This document shows, in pieces, positions 52,684 to 60,870 of a stretch of 64,000 nt of DNA. Origin of the DNA: Chryseotalea sp. WA131a. Its GTDB lineage: Bacteria; Bacteroidota; Bacteroidia; Cytophagales; Cyclobacteriaceae. Made by a program: the position numbers and the translations under genes. Within the stretch, counting starts at the first letter, position 1. Each line of letters begins with the position of its first letter. The stretch is taken from assembly GCA_025370075.1 (NCBI GenBank), contig CP073016.1, positions 372,001 to 436,000 on the forward strand, written 5' to 3'. The notes under the pieces were generated by a model, which saw only the letters and a program-made list of their open reading frames with translations, had not been told where the DNA came from and made no database searches.

Positions 52684-52973
52684 AATGTTGGTTTTTGGTA
52701 GGACAAGATCAAATTTACAACCCCGTTGATTTTTCCATTTGTTCGGACCTTGTCTTTTAAAGGGGTAAGTGCCTCGCCCACCAACTCTTCGTTGTTGTAG
52801 GGACCATACACTTCGGCCGTATCGAAAAAAGTTACACCTTGTTCTACTGCTTAGTGAATCAGCGAGATGGCATCTTTCTTCACCGGGAATGGATAATAAG
52901 AGAACGTCATGCCCATGCAGCCAAGGCCGATGGCTGAGACTTCGAGGTGTTGGCCAAGTTTAGGTTTTTTCAA
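52681..52973 (-). pseudogene. Aldo/keto reductase N-terminal remnant with in-frame stop
   Basis: The minus strand reads the first part of an aldo/keto reductase: KKPKLGQHLEVSAIGLGCMG, AISLIH-stop-AVEQGVTFFDTAEVYG, NNEELVGEAL. A TAA interrupts IH(K)AVEQG, probably one changed base of AAG. After KDKVR the similarity is lost, and the frame ends at the start of the next gene. The catalytic Lys and His regions are missing. An AraC regulator lies divergently, a usual arrangement for these reductases. Confidence 0.8.
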
Positions 52974-53113
52974 GATCGTGGTATTAAAAGTGGATATGTT
53001 TTTGTTTTCACAAAGGTGCCAGTATTCGAAAAAATTGGCGTATACAATTTACAGGTTTATCTACCAAATTTACGGATGTTGGTTTGCACCAATAAATAAG
53101 ATGAATAAGTGCC

Positions 53114-53121
53114 TACCTTTG
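53114..53121 (+). promoter_or_regulatory. Bacteroidota -7 element of the AraC-family gene
   Basis: TACCTTTG matches TAnnTTTG exactly, 20 bases before the ATG at 53141. A TTTG at 53083-53086 could be the -33 box, but its spacing of 27 bases is long. Confidence 0.5.
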
Positions 53122-53140
53122 ACAAGCAAAAGTTCTTGTC

Positions 53141-54040
53141 ATGGAAGAGATCAGACGATTTGAGACCATCAGTCAATACAATGCATTCAACAATCATGAG
53201 ACGCTTCACCCGCTGGTGACGGTGATCGATTTTTCGAAAGCTGCTCCAAGAAAATTGACGAGAATGTACTTTGGTTTTTACCTCGTGTTGTTGAAGGATG
53301 TTGTTTGTGGTGACCTACGCTACGGAAAAAATACTTATGACTACCAAGAAGGAACCCTTGTTTTCATCGGACCGAGCCAGATTATAGATGCGGTCAATAA
53401 AAACGAAATGTATCAACCGAAAGGTTACGGAGTTGTATTCCATCCCGATTTGATACATGGAACGTCCCTCGGAAAACATATTGACGATTACTCTTTTTTT
53501 AGCTATCAATCTAATGAGGCGCTTCACGTTTCGGAGCGTGAGCGGCAATTGGTATTGGATTGTTTTTCGAAAATCAAATACGAACTCGAGCATGCAGTTG
53601 ACAAGCACAGTAAAAAGCTAATTGCTTCGAACATCGAATTGCTTTTGAATTATTGCGTAAGGTTTTATGATAGGCAGTTTATCACACGGGAAAATGTAAA
53701 TAAAGGAATACTCGGAAGGTTCGAAACTTTGCTAAAAGAATTCTTTGCTTCGGACAAGCCGCAAACAGTGGGATTGCCAACTGTTGCCTGGTGTGCCAGT
53801 GAGCTTAGTCTATCTGCTAATTACTTTGGGGATTTGATCAAAAAGGAAACGGGCAAATCACCACACGAATACATCCAGCTTAAATTGATTGATGTGGCCA
53901 AAGAGCGAATGTTCGACACCAACAAATCGGTAAGTGAAGTTGCCTATGGATTGGGTTTTAAATATCCGCAACATTTCAGTCGCGTGTTCAAACAGCACGT
54001 TGGCGTGTCGCCTTTGGAGTATCGGAGTTCAATGAACTAA
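53141..54040 (+). CDS. AraC-family transcriptional regulator
   Basis: A 299-residue regulator with a cupin-like N-terminal sensor region and a C-terminal double helix-turn-helix domain (WCASELSLSANYFGDLIKKE; VAYGLGFKYPQHFSRVFKQH). Regulators of this type often activate a neighbouring aldo/keto reductase. The divergent aldo/keto reductase here is broken, so the regulator may have lost its local target. Confidence 0.87.
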   Translation: MEEIRRFETISQYNAFNNHETLHPLVTVIDFSKAAPRKLTRMYFGFYLVLLKDVVCGDLRYGKNTYDYQEGTLVFIGPSQIIDAVNKNEMYQPKGYGVVFHPDLIHGTSLGKHIDDYSFFSYQSNEALHVSERERQLVLDCFSKIKYELEHAVDKHSKKLIASNIELLLNYCVRFYDRQFITRENVNKGILGRFETLLKEFFASDKPQTVGLPTVAWCASELSLSANYFGDLIKKETGKSPHEYIQLKLIDVAKERMFDTNKSVSEVAYGLGFKYPQHFSRVFKQHVGVSPLEYRSSMN

Positions 54041-54044
54041 GAAG

Positions 54045-54197
54045 TCATCCGTTTGTTTTTGAGCCACTTCGGTTCATTCGGCATTTATCGCTACAGTACT
54101 TTACATCTTCCCACACTTTCTCCCATTTTTTGCGCCAGGTGAATGGTCGGCAACACACGGAGCAAATTTTGGTAGGCAGATGTTGCTTTTTGTGCAT
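54045..54197 (-). CDS. DUF2256 zinc-finger-like small protein (50 aa)
   Basis: The minus strand encodes 50 residues from ATG 54197: MHKKQHLPTKICSVCCRPFT, then WRKKWEKVWEDVKYCSDKCR and a short tail. Two CxxC-type pairs (CSVC and CSDKC) would bind one metal. This matches DUF2256, a small family usually encoded beside photolyase/cryptochrome genes. It lies five bases after the flavin reductase gene on the same strand. Confidence 0.88.
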   Translation of the reverse strand: MHKKQHLPTKICSVCCRPFTWRKKWEKVWEDVKYCSDKCRMNRSGSKTNG

Positions 54198-54202
54198 GCT
54201 TT

Positions 54203-54676
54203 TTAGATGCTAACTAGCTTCTTTTCCCGCAAGTCATCCAACATCAGCACTTCGTCATGATTGGTTTGAAAACTTTTTACATCAAACAAAAACATCGTGT
54301 GATCTCCGGCATCTTTTGCCCATAATTTTTCTAGCTCTAATAGCCCGGCACAGTTTTTCAATACATTTCTTCCGTTCCAATCCTCAAGCAAATGTTTTTT
54401 TCTCAGGTAGCTTTGTTTGTCGTAGCGAATTCCGCTCCTTTTTCCCAACGTATTTACTAAAGAAATATGTTGCTGACTTAAAATCTGCAGAATAGCCGTT
54501 TTGCTTTTTGAAATGTTTTCAAGGGACTTGGTGTGATGGTATACGGCTACCATATAACGTTTTGGGTGCATGCTTACCGCAGAGACATAGGTGCAGATAT
54601 TCATGTTTACCTGGTCGCCCTCATAAGTAGCCAAACTGTACACAGGAATATTCGGTAAGTTCCAAGGTCGTTTCAT
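54203..54676 (-). CDS. Flavin reductase family protein
   Basis: A 157-residue split-barrel flavin protein: VYSLATYEGDQVNMNICTYV, AVSMHPKRYMVAVYHHTKS, then KSKTAILQILSQQHISLVN. It is one base downstream of an SDR gene and precedes DUF2256, so the three genes form one unit. Likely a flavin reductase or flavin-binding partner of an oxidoreductase. Confidence 0.85.
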   Translation of the reverse strand: MKRPWNLPNIPVYSLATYEGDQVNMNICTYVSAVSMHPKRYMVAVYHHTKSLENISKSKTAILQILSQQHISLVNTLGKRSGIRYDKQSYLRKKHLLEDWNGRNVLKNCAGLLELEKLWAKDAGDHTMFLFDVKSFQTNHDEVLMLDDLREKKLVSI

Positions 54677-54677
54677 G

Positions 54678-55376
54678 TTACACCTTCAAACTAGACATGC
54701 CACCGTCAGCATGCAGCACTTGCCCGGTAATCCAACTTGATTTTTCGGAAAGCAAAAACGCGGCAAGGTTTGCAAGGTCTTCTGGCTGTCCGATTTTTTT
54801 GAGCGGGTGCCGTTGTGCGTTGGCATCTTTTTTCTCGTCTGTATTCAGCAACGTTCCCGCCAAGGGCGTATTTGTAATGGAAGGCGCAATACAATTCACT
54901 CTAATCTTTGGGGCAAACTCGGCTGCCAGCGCCTTGGTCAATCCTTCCACCGCACCTTTAGACGAAGCCACCAACGAATGAAAATTGAAACCCGTCTGCA
55001 CCGCCACAGTGGAAAACAAAACTACCGATGCCTGACTCGAATTTTTCAGTTTGGGCAAGGAGGCCTGCACTACTTTTACCGCACCCACCAACTGCAATTG
55101 ATAGTCGAAGATGAAGTCTTCGGGTTTGATGCGCGCAAATGGCTTGAGGTTTACTGCACCCGGGCAATATACCAATCCATCAATGTTGTCGGGTAAAAAA
55201 GAAAAATCAGGGTTTTCATCTAACACGTTTAAATGCGTGTAGCCGGTCAATCCTTCGGGGCGGTTTTCGGTGGTTTTGTTAAACGTGCCATAAACGCGCT
55301 GGCCTTCGTTTACCAGCAGTTGCGCCAACGCGCGGCCAATGCCGGAGGAAGCGCCAATAATCACTTGGTTTTGCAT
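54678..55376 (-). CDS. Short-chain dehydrogenase/reductase
   Basis: A classical SDR of about 232 residues. MQNQVIIGASSGIGRALAQL holds the nucleotide-binding glycine motif. The catalytic Tyr-x-x-x-Lys is altered: the aligned segment is NFHSLVASSKGAVEGL, with Ser four residues before the Lys in place of Tyr. The C-terminal KIRVNCIAPSITNTPLAG is typical. ATG 55376 is preferred; the longer frame to 55463 lacks family similarity. Confidence 0.85.
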   Translation of the reverse strand: MQNQVIIGASSGIGRALAQLLVNEGQRVYGTFNKTTENRPEGLTGYTHLNVLDENPDFSFLPDNIDGLVYCPGAVNLKPFARIKPEDFIFDYQLQLVGAVKVVQASLPKLKNSSQASVVLFSTVAVQTGFNFHSLVASSKGAVEGLTKALAAEFAPKIRVNCIAPSITNTPLAGTLLNTDEKKDANAQRHPLKKIGQPEDLANLAAFLLSEKSSWITGQVLHADGGMSSLKV

Positions 55377-55461
55377 ATACTTAAAAACCCTCGTTTTATA
55401 TTTTTGTTTACAACATCTTGATATTGCCGCGCGACTTGTATGTTTGCCTAAACTAAGTAAC

Positions 55462-55578
55462 ATGTCCGGTCAGCCCCTTTCCTTAAAGGTATCCGCGCCC
55501 CAGTTTTCGCTGGTAGATATTTTTGGGCACAATATTGACCTGGGGACCTATAAAGGCAAAAAGGTATTTGAATATTAG
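55462..55578 (+). pseudogene. Truncated peroxiredoxin (AhpC/TSA-like) N-terminus
   Basis: From ATG 55462 the first 38 residues match a thiol peroxidase start (LKVSAPQFSLVDIFGHNIDL, GTYKGKKV), then the frame ends with FEY-stop. The catalytic cysteine that should follow within 15 residues is gone. A CDGSH gene begins 22 bases later, so a deletion or replacement joined the two. Confidence 0.7.
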
Positions 55579-55600
55579 CGTAGATTTACAAAAAATTGAT

Positions 55601-55819
55601 ATGACCAAAATTATCGTAAACAACAACGGTTCTCTTAAAGTGGAGGGCGACTTTGAAATATTGGATGCCCAAGGAAATGCCTATGGCTTGCAAGGCCGAA
55701 CGGTGTTATCGCTTTGCCGTTGCGGACTCTCCAACAACAAACCGTTCTGCGATGGCTCGCACAAAGAAAAATTTCAGGATGAGGCCAAAGCGTTTGAATT
55801 GCCGCCTAGGAAAGTGTAG
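55601..55819 (+). CDS. CDGSH iron-sulfur domain protein
   Basis: A 72-residue protein with one CDGSH 2Fe-2S motif: CRCGLSNNKPFCDGSHKEKF has the three Cys and one His ligands. The N-terminal strand region LKVEGDFEILDAQGN and AYGLQGRTVLSL is typical of MitoNEET-related bacterial proteins. ATG 55601 is preferred over an upstream start that overlaps the peroxiredoxin remnant. Confidence 0.92.
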   Translation: MTKIIVNNNGSLKVEGDFEILDAQGNAYGLQGRTVLSLCRCGLSNNKPFCDGSHKEKFQDEAKAFELPPRKV

Positions 55820-55861
55820 TGTTCTTGGCGCTTTGCAGGTTATTTGCCGAGGTGTCATAAA

Positions 55862-55892
55862 AAAGGCTTCTCCCGAAAAAGGAGAAGCCTTC
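55862..55892 (-). terminator. Terminator of the lipoprotein gene
   Basis: AAGGCTTCTCC and GGAGAAGCCTT form an 11-base stem around CGAAAAA. On the minus strand it is followed by six T, so it ends transcription of the lipoprotein gene at 55919-56983. It may also stop the convergent CDGSH transcript. Confidence 0.85.
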
Positions 55893-55918
55893 AATAAATA
55901 AAAAACCAACCCAATTAT

Positions 55919-56983
55919 TTACCTGCCAATCGTTTTGGTGCTCACCACCCCATTGATGGTTACGGTGACTGTTGTGTTTGAGCAACTGCCATCCCCAAAA
56001 TCAATCACTACTGTATCTGTTTTGTAAACCGTGGTCACGGTACCACTTACAGGTGAATGCCGCCCACGTCCGCATGAAACATCTTCGGTAACGGGCGATG
56101 TTATTGAGTTTGAAAACAATATGCTACCATCCGATAGTTTTACAGATGAGACTCCTTCTGTGGTGATTTTTCCACTCACTGGTTTTCCGTTTGCATCAAC
56201 CGTGATGTTGGATACGCGTTTTTTGCTGCTCTCCCAGGTTGCCACGCTTCCATCTGCAAAAGTTATCTTTCCATTCGTTACGTTGGTGGATGAATTCCCG
56301 ATACCTCCCGATAAAGTGCTGACGCGCGTTTTTGTGCCCTCTATCTGAATGCCATTTACTTTATAATTTTCATACGTAACAATTTCTGTTTTGCTGCTAC
56401 TATCACCCGAGCGGTTGATGATAATTTTTCCTGATCGTGTGATGGTGTTATCGCCACGTTTATTGGTTACGCCTGATGCAAAATCGATTACTGTTTTTGC
56501 AATTTTAGATAGAAGCGAATCGTTTTTCGGAAATTGCTTGCCGCTAAAACTGCACCCTTCCGGCTTTGAGGCGGGGTCTGGTTCGGGAAGAGTGACGGTG
56601 TTTCCAGCGGTATCGTAGTGCGTGATCGTTGCGCCACCTTGCTCGTGCATCCGCAATCCGCGAAAATCGCCTGCACTTTCGGCATCAACAATAGCGAGTA
56701 ACGCATCATCGGCTGTAATGAAATTGGTTCCCTCTAAAATGCGTGCGCCACCACGACCACCTTTGCGTCCACCGCCATGGGACCCTGACCCCACCAAGCC
56801 GTTTGCAGTACTTGAAGAGCTCCCTATTATTGTGAAACTCGTTCCACTTGCCAATTGCCCTGATGTTTGGGCGAGGTCGGTTAATTTGGTTTCGTTACTG
56901 TTGGTCAACTCGTTTTTGGAACATGCCCAAAAGAGGGCCATCACAAAAACAACTGAAATTCCAGAAATCAATTTTGTTTTCAT
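55919..56983 (-). CDS. Predicted lipoprotein of unknown function next to a LytTR two-component system
   Basis: A 354-residue lipoprotein with lipobox LFWAC. A Ser/Gly-rich region with GGGRKGGRGG (about 70-79) follows, then a repetitive Thr/Ser-rich beta section with recurring patterns such as GKITFADGSVATWESSKKRV and GVSSVKLSDGSILFSN. No family was recognised. It lies 102 bases downstream of the LytTR regulator gene on the same strand and is a candidate target of that system (inference). Confidence 0.75.
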   Translation of the reverse strand: MKTKLISGISVVFVMALFWACSKNELTNSNETKLTDLAQTSGQLASGTSFTIIGSSSSTANGLVGSGSHGGGRKGGRGGARILEGTNFITADDALLAIVDAESAGDFRGLRMHEQGGATITHYDTAGNTVTLPEPDPASKPEGCSFSGKQFPKNDSLLSKIAKTVIDFASGVTNKRGDNTITRSGKIIINRSGDSSSKTEIVTYENYKVNGIQIEGTKTRVSTLSGGIGNSSTNVTNGKITFADGSVATWESSKKRVSNITVDANGKPVSGKITTEGVSSVKLSDGSILFSNSITSPVTEDVSCGRGRHSPVSGTVTTVYKTDTVVIDFGDGSCSNTTVTVTINGVVSTKTIGR

Positions 56984-57085
56984 ATAGTTTAGTAATTGTT
57001 TTCGATTAGACGCTAAAGGTGGCAGAAAGATTGTTCGGCTGGCTCGGTGTGTAGCCGTTGACCCAAGAAGTGTAGATAAATGGGA

Positions 57086-57790
57086 CTACTTTTTATACGT
57101 CTTCAGGAAAACCTCGGCATATTTTTCGCCAATGGGTAGGGAACGATGGCCGATGAAGACATGCGATTTTTGAAAGGAAGTAATTTTTTCTAGCGAAACA
57201 ATAAAGGACTGATGAATCCGGCAAAATTGATTTTCGGGTAGTTTCTTCTCAATGGCCTTTAAGTTCAGTCGTGTGAGTATAGGTCTTGTTTGATTGTTCA
57301 AGAATATCTTTACGTAGTCTTTTAATCCCTCTATGTACTCGATGGATTGTGTGTCGATTTTGATTTCCTTATATTCTGAATAGACAAATAGATAAGCTTT
57401 TTCGGGTATTACGTTTTTTCGCAGCAGATATTGTTCATGGGCGCGATTAGCTGCCTTTAACAGGCGATCAAACGGAATTGGTTTCATGAGGTAATCAATC
57501 ACTTCCAACTCAAATCCTTCAATAGCATACTGATTGTAGGCCGTAGTCAAGATGGTCATGGGTGGATGTGCTAGTGATTTTAGGAATTGAAGGCCGGTTA
57601 ACTCTGGCATTTGGATGTCTAAGAAAATCAAATCGACCTGGTTTTGTTCCAAAAAAGGTTTTGCAAGGCTGGCCGATGAAAAGACATTAGCCAACCTAAG
57701 AAATGAGATTTTGCCAATATCCTCTGCGATCAGTTTCAAAGCAAAGGGCTCATCATCAATGGCAATACAAGTCAGCGCTGGGTCAGCCAT
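57086..57790 (-). CDS. LytTR-family response regulator
   Basis: A 234-residue regulator with a receiver domain (phospho-acceptor Asp58 in IFLDIQMPELTG) and a C-terminal LytTR DNA-binding domain (QSIEYIEGLKDYVKIFL, FCRIHQSFIVSLEKI). It follows the sensor kinase gene with no gap and is its partner. Target promoters are unknown; the adjacent lipoprotein gene is the nearest candidate. Confidence 0.93.
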   Translation of the reverse strand: MADPALTCIAIDDEPFALKLIAEDIGKISFLRLANVFSSASLAKPFLEQNQVDLIFLDIQMPELTGLQFLKSLAHPPMTILTTAYNQYAIEGFELEVIDYLMKPIPFDRLLKAANRAHEQYLLRKNVIPEKAYLFVYSEYKEIKIDTQSIEYIEGLKDYVKIFLNNQTRPILTRLNLKAIEKKLPENQFCRIHQSFIVSLEKITSFQKSHVFIGHRSLPIGEKYAEVFLKTYKK

Positions 57791-58870
57791 CTAGTTCAAT
57801 AAAATTTCAAGATGAAGGAAGTATATGTCATTTTCCTCGTGTACTTCTAAAAAATGGTTGTTAGGGTAGTGCATGGCCAATCTTTTTTTCAAATTTGCCA
57901 AACCGATGCCCGAATAATCTTTTTCTGCATTGTCTGTGGAACGCGCAATTTTGTTTTTTGCATGGATGGTCAAGAGACCGTTTTCAATTCGCAGCAAAAC
58001 CGAGTTTTTTGAATCCTGATTAAATTCACCGTGTTTAAATAGATTTTCGGCAATGGGAAGCAGCAAAAGAGGGACAATCATTTTATTGGTTGCATCTCCT
58101 GAAACCTGAAAGCTGAACGATTCTTTAATCGTAAGCCGCATACTTTGCAGATCAATATATCCTTTCAAGTGCTCTATTTCTTTAATCAACTCCACTTTTT
58201 CTGTTGATGTTTGATACAGCATGTAGCGCAACAGCTGAGAAAGTTTTACGATTGAATCTTCGGCTTGGTCTGATTTGGATCGGACGAGCCACCGTATGTT
58301 GTTCAGTGTGTTGAATAAAAAATGTGGACTGATTTGCAATTTTAATGCGGACAACTCTGCACTTTTTCGTTGGATCTCCTGTTCGCGTGCAAGTTCTTTT
58401 GCTTTGGTCCAATCATCCCATAGAAATAGACTTGTACTGAAAATGATGATCAGACTCGTAATCAAAAAACTTGAAAACAAAGGGCTGGCAAACATTAGTG
58501 GTCTGAGGTTGTGCATTGGCCTTTGGTTGTGAAATGGTTCACTCCAAGGGGGTGGTGGGCCAGCAGGTTCTGACAATGTGTTGTGGATTTTCCAATTGGC
58601 AATACTTACCACCATTACTGCCACTACTATAAACACAATATAGAGCAATAAACCTTTCTTTTGTAAGACTACAGGGGTTAAGTAATAGAGATTAAGATAG
58701 AAAAGCCCTATCAATATCCCGTTGCGGAGTAACAGCGATAACAGGTTTAATGGCACCAACGCTTTTTCAAAATCTCCGGGGGGAGATAACAATAAAGGCG
58801 CCAACAGAAAAATAGCCCAAGCCGCTACATGCAAAATTAGTATCTGCGGCTTACCGTTTTGCAAAATCAT
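57791..58870 (-). CDS. LytS/YehU-type sensor histidine kinase
   Basis: A 359-residue membrane kinase. Four predicted helices (about 11-31, 43-64, 75-93, 131-150) form the sensor, followed by a His kinase domain with His183 in SPHFLFNTLNNIRWL and the ATPase G box GIGLANLKKRL. ATG 58870 is chosen because it gives a membrane protein starting directly with the first helix. The frame upstream to 59128 has no family similarity. The stimulus is unknown; its neighbours include photolyase genes. Confidence 0.9.
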   Translation of the reverse strand: MILQNGKPQILILHVAAWAIFLLAPLLLSPPGDFEKALVPLNLLSLLLRNGILIGLFYLNLYYLTPVVLQKKGLLLYIVFIVVAVMVVSIANWKIHNTLSEPAGPPPPWSEPFHNQRPMHNLRPLMFASPLFSSFLITSLIIIFSTSLFLWDDWTKAKELAREQEIQRKSAELSALKLQISPHFLFNTLNNIRWLVRSKSDQAEDSIVKLSQLLRYMLYQTSTEKVELIKEIEHLKGYIDLQSMRLTIKESFSFQVSGDATNKMIVPLLLLPIAENLFKHGEFNQDSKNSVLLRIENGLLTIHAKNKIARSTDNAEKDYSGIGLANLKKRLAMHYPNNHFLEVHEENDIYFLHLEILLN

Positions 58871-59141
58871 TATGCAAAAATACGTGTTTGTCTTAACAAT
58901 TTGATGCAGAGCGTAGATGCATCCATCAGGTGTGTAGATAGGGTAGGCACTCGGAAACGGAAATTTTTCCTTCCATGCTTTGCTCCGCCATTGTAAACGG
59001 CTACATGTCCTTTCGGTTTTAAAATCTCCTTGGTCATGCCACTGCGCATACGCGATGCAAAGCATGTAATAATGGGCATATGCTTGTCGGAAAGCTTTTG
59101 AGATCATTGCGCAACTCGTCAACTGCAATAACGCAAGAAAC

Positions 59142-60464
59142 TTACTCCAAGGCTTCTTTATAAACTTTTAAAACCCGCTCTCTCGCCAACTTATGCTCAA
59201 CAATAGGTTGGGGGTAAGCCGATGTTCCAAACTCAGCCACCCATTTTTTGATATACTCCAATTTGGGATCAAACTTTTCGGTTTGTAATTCGGGATTGAA
59301 CACGCGAAAGTAAGGAGCAGCATCGCAACCAGAGCTGGCCGCCCACTGCCACCCTCCGTTATTGGCAGCTAAATCAAAATCAAGTAATTTCTTTGCAAAA
59401 TAGGCTTCACCCCACCGCCAATCAATCAATAGATGTTTGGTGAGAAAACTGGCCGTAATCATGCGCACTCGGTTGTGCATGAAGCCGGTTGTGTTTAGTT
59501 CTCGCATGCCAGCATCTACAATGGGGTAACCTGTTTTACCTTCACACCAAGCTGTAAATTCTTTTTCGTTATTGAGCCATCGAATTTTATCATAAGCAGG
59601 TTTGAAGGCTTTGGTTGCTGCCTTCGGAAAGTGCCATAAAATCATGTGATAGAAGTCGCGCCAGATCAATTCGTTCAACCACGTTTCATTTTTCTTCCGT
59701 GCTAGCTGCACCAACGTGCGAATGCTTACCGTGCCAAAACGCAAATGCACACTAAGTTTCGTTGTTCCTGCAATCGCAGGAAAGTTTCGTTGCTTGTCGT
59801 AATGCTCAACAATGGATTGCTTCACCAATCGTTCTGGGAAGGAGAAGGAAGTTTCTTGAAAACCAATCGCTTGCAACGAGGGCAGGGGTAGTGGAGTTAT
59901 TTTTTTGAAATTCCTAAAATGTTTTTCGGTAGGAAAACTCGTGAGGGTTGAATCCATGACCTTACTTTTCCACTTTCGGCTGTAAGGCGTGAAAACGGTG
60001 TAGGGCTTGCCATCGTCTTTTGTTACTTCCTCTTTTTCAAAAATGACTTGGTCTTTGAATGTTTTGAAGACTGTGCCTTTTGCTTCTAAAATCGTTTTTA
60101 CCTGCTCGTCCCGATTTCGGGCGTAGGGTTCATAATCGTGGTTGGTGTAAACTGCTTTGGGATTTGCCTTTTTAAAAATTTCGACAGGGTTTCCATGCAG
60201 CACCAACAACGAACTGCCCATCTCTACCAATTGCTTTTGCATGACCGTAAGCGATTGATGGATGAAGGCTACGCGCAAATCCGTCTTGTCTTCGAGCTTA
60301 TCAAGGATTTCTGTATCGAAAATAAAAATGGGGAGTACTTCTGCGTTTTCTTTTAAGGCATGGTATAGCCCTGCATTATCTTGCAAACGAAGATCGCGCC
60401 TAAGCCAGAAGAGGGTAGTGGTAGGGGAGATTGAATTTTCAGGATGCGAAGCAGCGAGCGTCAT
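59142..60464 (-). CDS. phrA: Deoxyribodipyrimidine photolyase (class I CPD type)
   Basis: A 440-residue photolyase that repairs cyclobutane pyrimidine dimers in blue light. The antenna domain opens with LFWLRRDLRLQDNAGL. The FAD domain has ELIWRDFYHMILW, TGFMHNRVRMITASF, DFDLAANNGGWQWAAS, and CDAAPYFRVFNP. All canonical motifs are intact, unlike the two photolyase-related proteins at 43965 and 50382. The DUF6435 gene ends five bases upstream, so the two are likely cotranscribed. Confidence 0.95.
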   Translation of the reverse strand: MTLAASHPENSISPTTTLFWLRRDLRLQDNAGLYHALKENAEVLPIFIFDTEILDKLEDKTDLRVAFIHQSLTVMQKQLVEMGSSLLVLHGNPVEIFKKANPKAVYTNHDYEPYARNRDEQVKTILEAKGTVFKTFKDQVIFEKEEVTKDDGKPYTVFTPYSRKWKSKVMDSTLTSFPTEKHFRNFKKITPLPLPSLQAIGFQETSFSFPERLVKQSIVEHYDKQRNFPAIAGTTKLSVHLRFGTVSIRTLVQLARKKNETWLNELIWRDFYHMILWHFPKAATKAFKPAYDKIRWLNNEKEFTAWCEGKTGYPIVDAGMRELNTTGFMHNRVRMITASFLTKHLLIDWRWGEAYFAKKLLDFDLAANNGGWQWAASSGCDAAPYFRVFNPELQTEKFDPKLEYIKKWVAEFGTSAYPQPIVEHKLARERVLKVYKEALE

Positions 60465-60469
60465 CGAAT

Positions 60470-60652
60470 CTATTTTTGCATGCCTCCAGATTGAAGCATG
60501 TCCAATTCCTTTTCTAGTTTGTCGATTGCCTCCATTTTCACTGCGTAAAGTTTAAGGTCGCCAGAGCGCTGAATCTGCATGGCTTCTTCAAGCAATTTCT
60601 TGCGCTTGTTGGTGAGGTCTTTGATAGGGTCTTTTTTGAGGAAAGAAAACAT
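60470..60652 (-). CDS. DUF6435-type small protein
   Basis: A 60-residue helical protein: MFSFLKKDPIKDLTNKRKK, then MQIQRSGDLKLYAVKMEA and a coiled-coil-like KLEKELDML. It matches the DUF6435 pattern of short proteins starting with MFSFxKKDP. It lies directly before the photolyase gene with a five-base gap. Function unknown. Confidence 0.8.
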   Translation of the reverse strand: MFSFLKKDPIKDLTNKRKKLLEEAMQIQRSGDLKLYAVKMEAIDKLEKELDMLQSGGMQK

Positions 60653-60682
60653 AACATTATTTTGATAATAAACAACGCAAAC

Positions 60683-60700
60683 GGCAAATTGTTATTTGCC
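60683..60700. promoter_or_regulatory. Small perfect hairpin in the dnaN/DUF6435 divergent spacer
   Basis: GGCAAAT-TGTT-ATTTGCC forms a perfect seven-base stem, 31 bases upstream of the DUF6435 ATG. AATCACCAG and CTGGTGATT form a second inverted pair about 60 bases apart further along the spacer (60701-60870). These could be regulatory sites; no T-run is present. Confidence 0.35.
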
Positions 60701-60870
60701 AGAGCTAATCACCAGAGGAATCAACTTAGCCGCTTCCGTCAGGGCAGGCCGCCTAATCTTGCATTATGCGCTGTTTGCTGGTGATTTTCACCCCTAAAAA
60801 ACTTCATTTTTACGATTGGTTTTTCTTGTTAACTTTACCGCCCTGTAAAACTACAAACCACTGATTCCCA

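Noticed and set aside
54807..55196. A 129-residue plus-strand frame inside the SDR gene
   Set aside because: It is antisense to the SDR coding region, rich in odd residues and without recognisable motifs.
58871..59128. N-terminal extension of the sensor kinase (86 residues) or a separate small gene
   Set aside because: The upstream segment has no membrane helix or family pattern and looks non-coding; the ATG at 58870 gives a normal kinase start.
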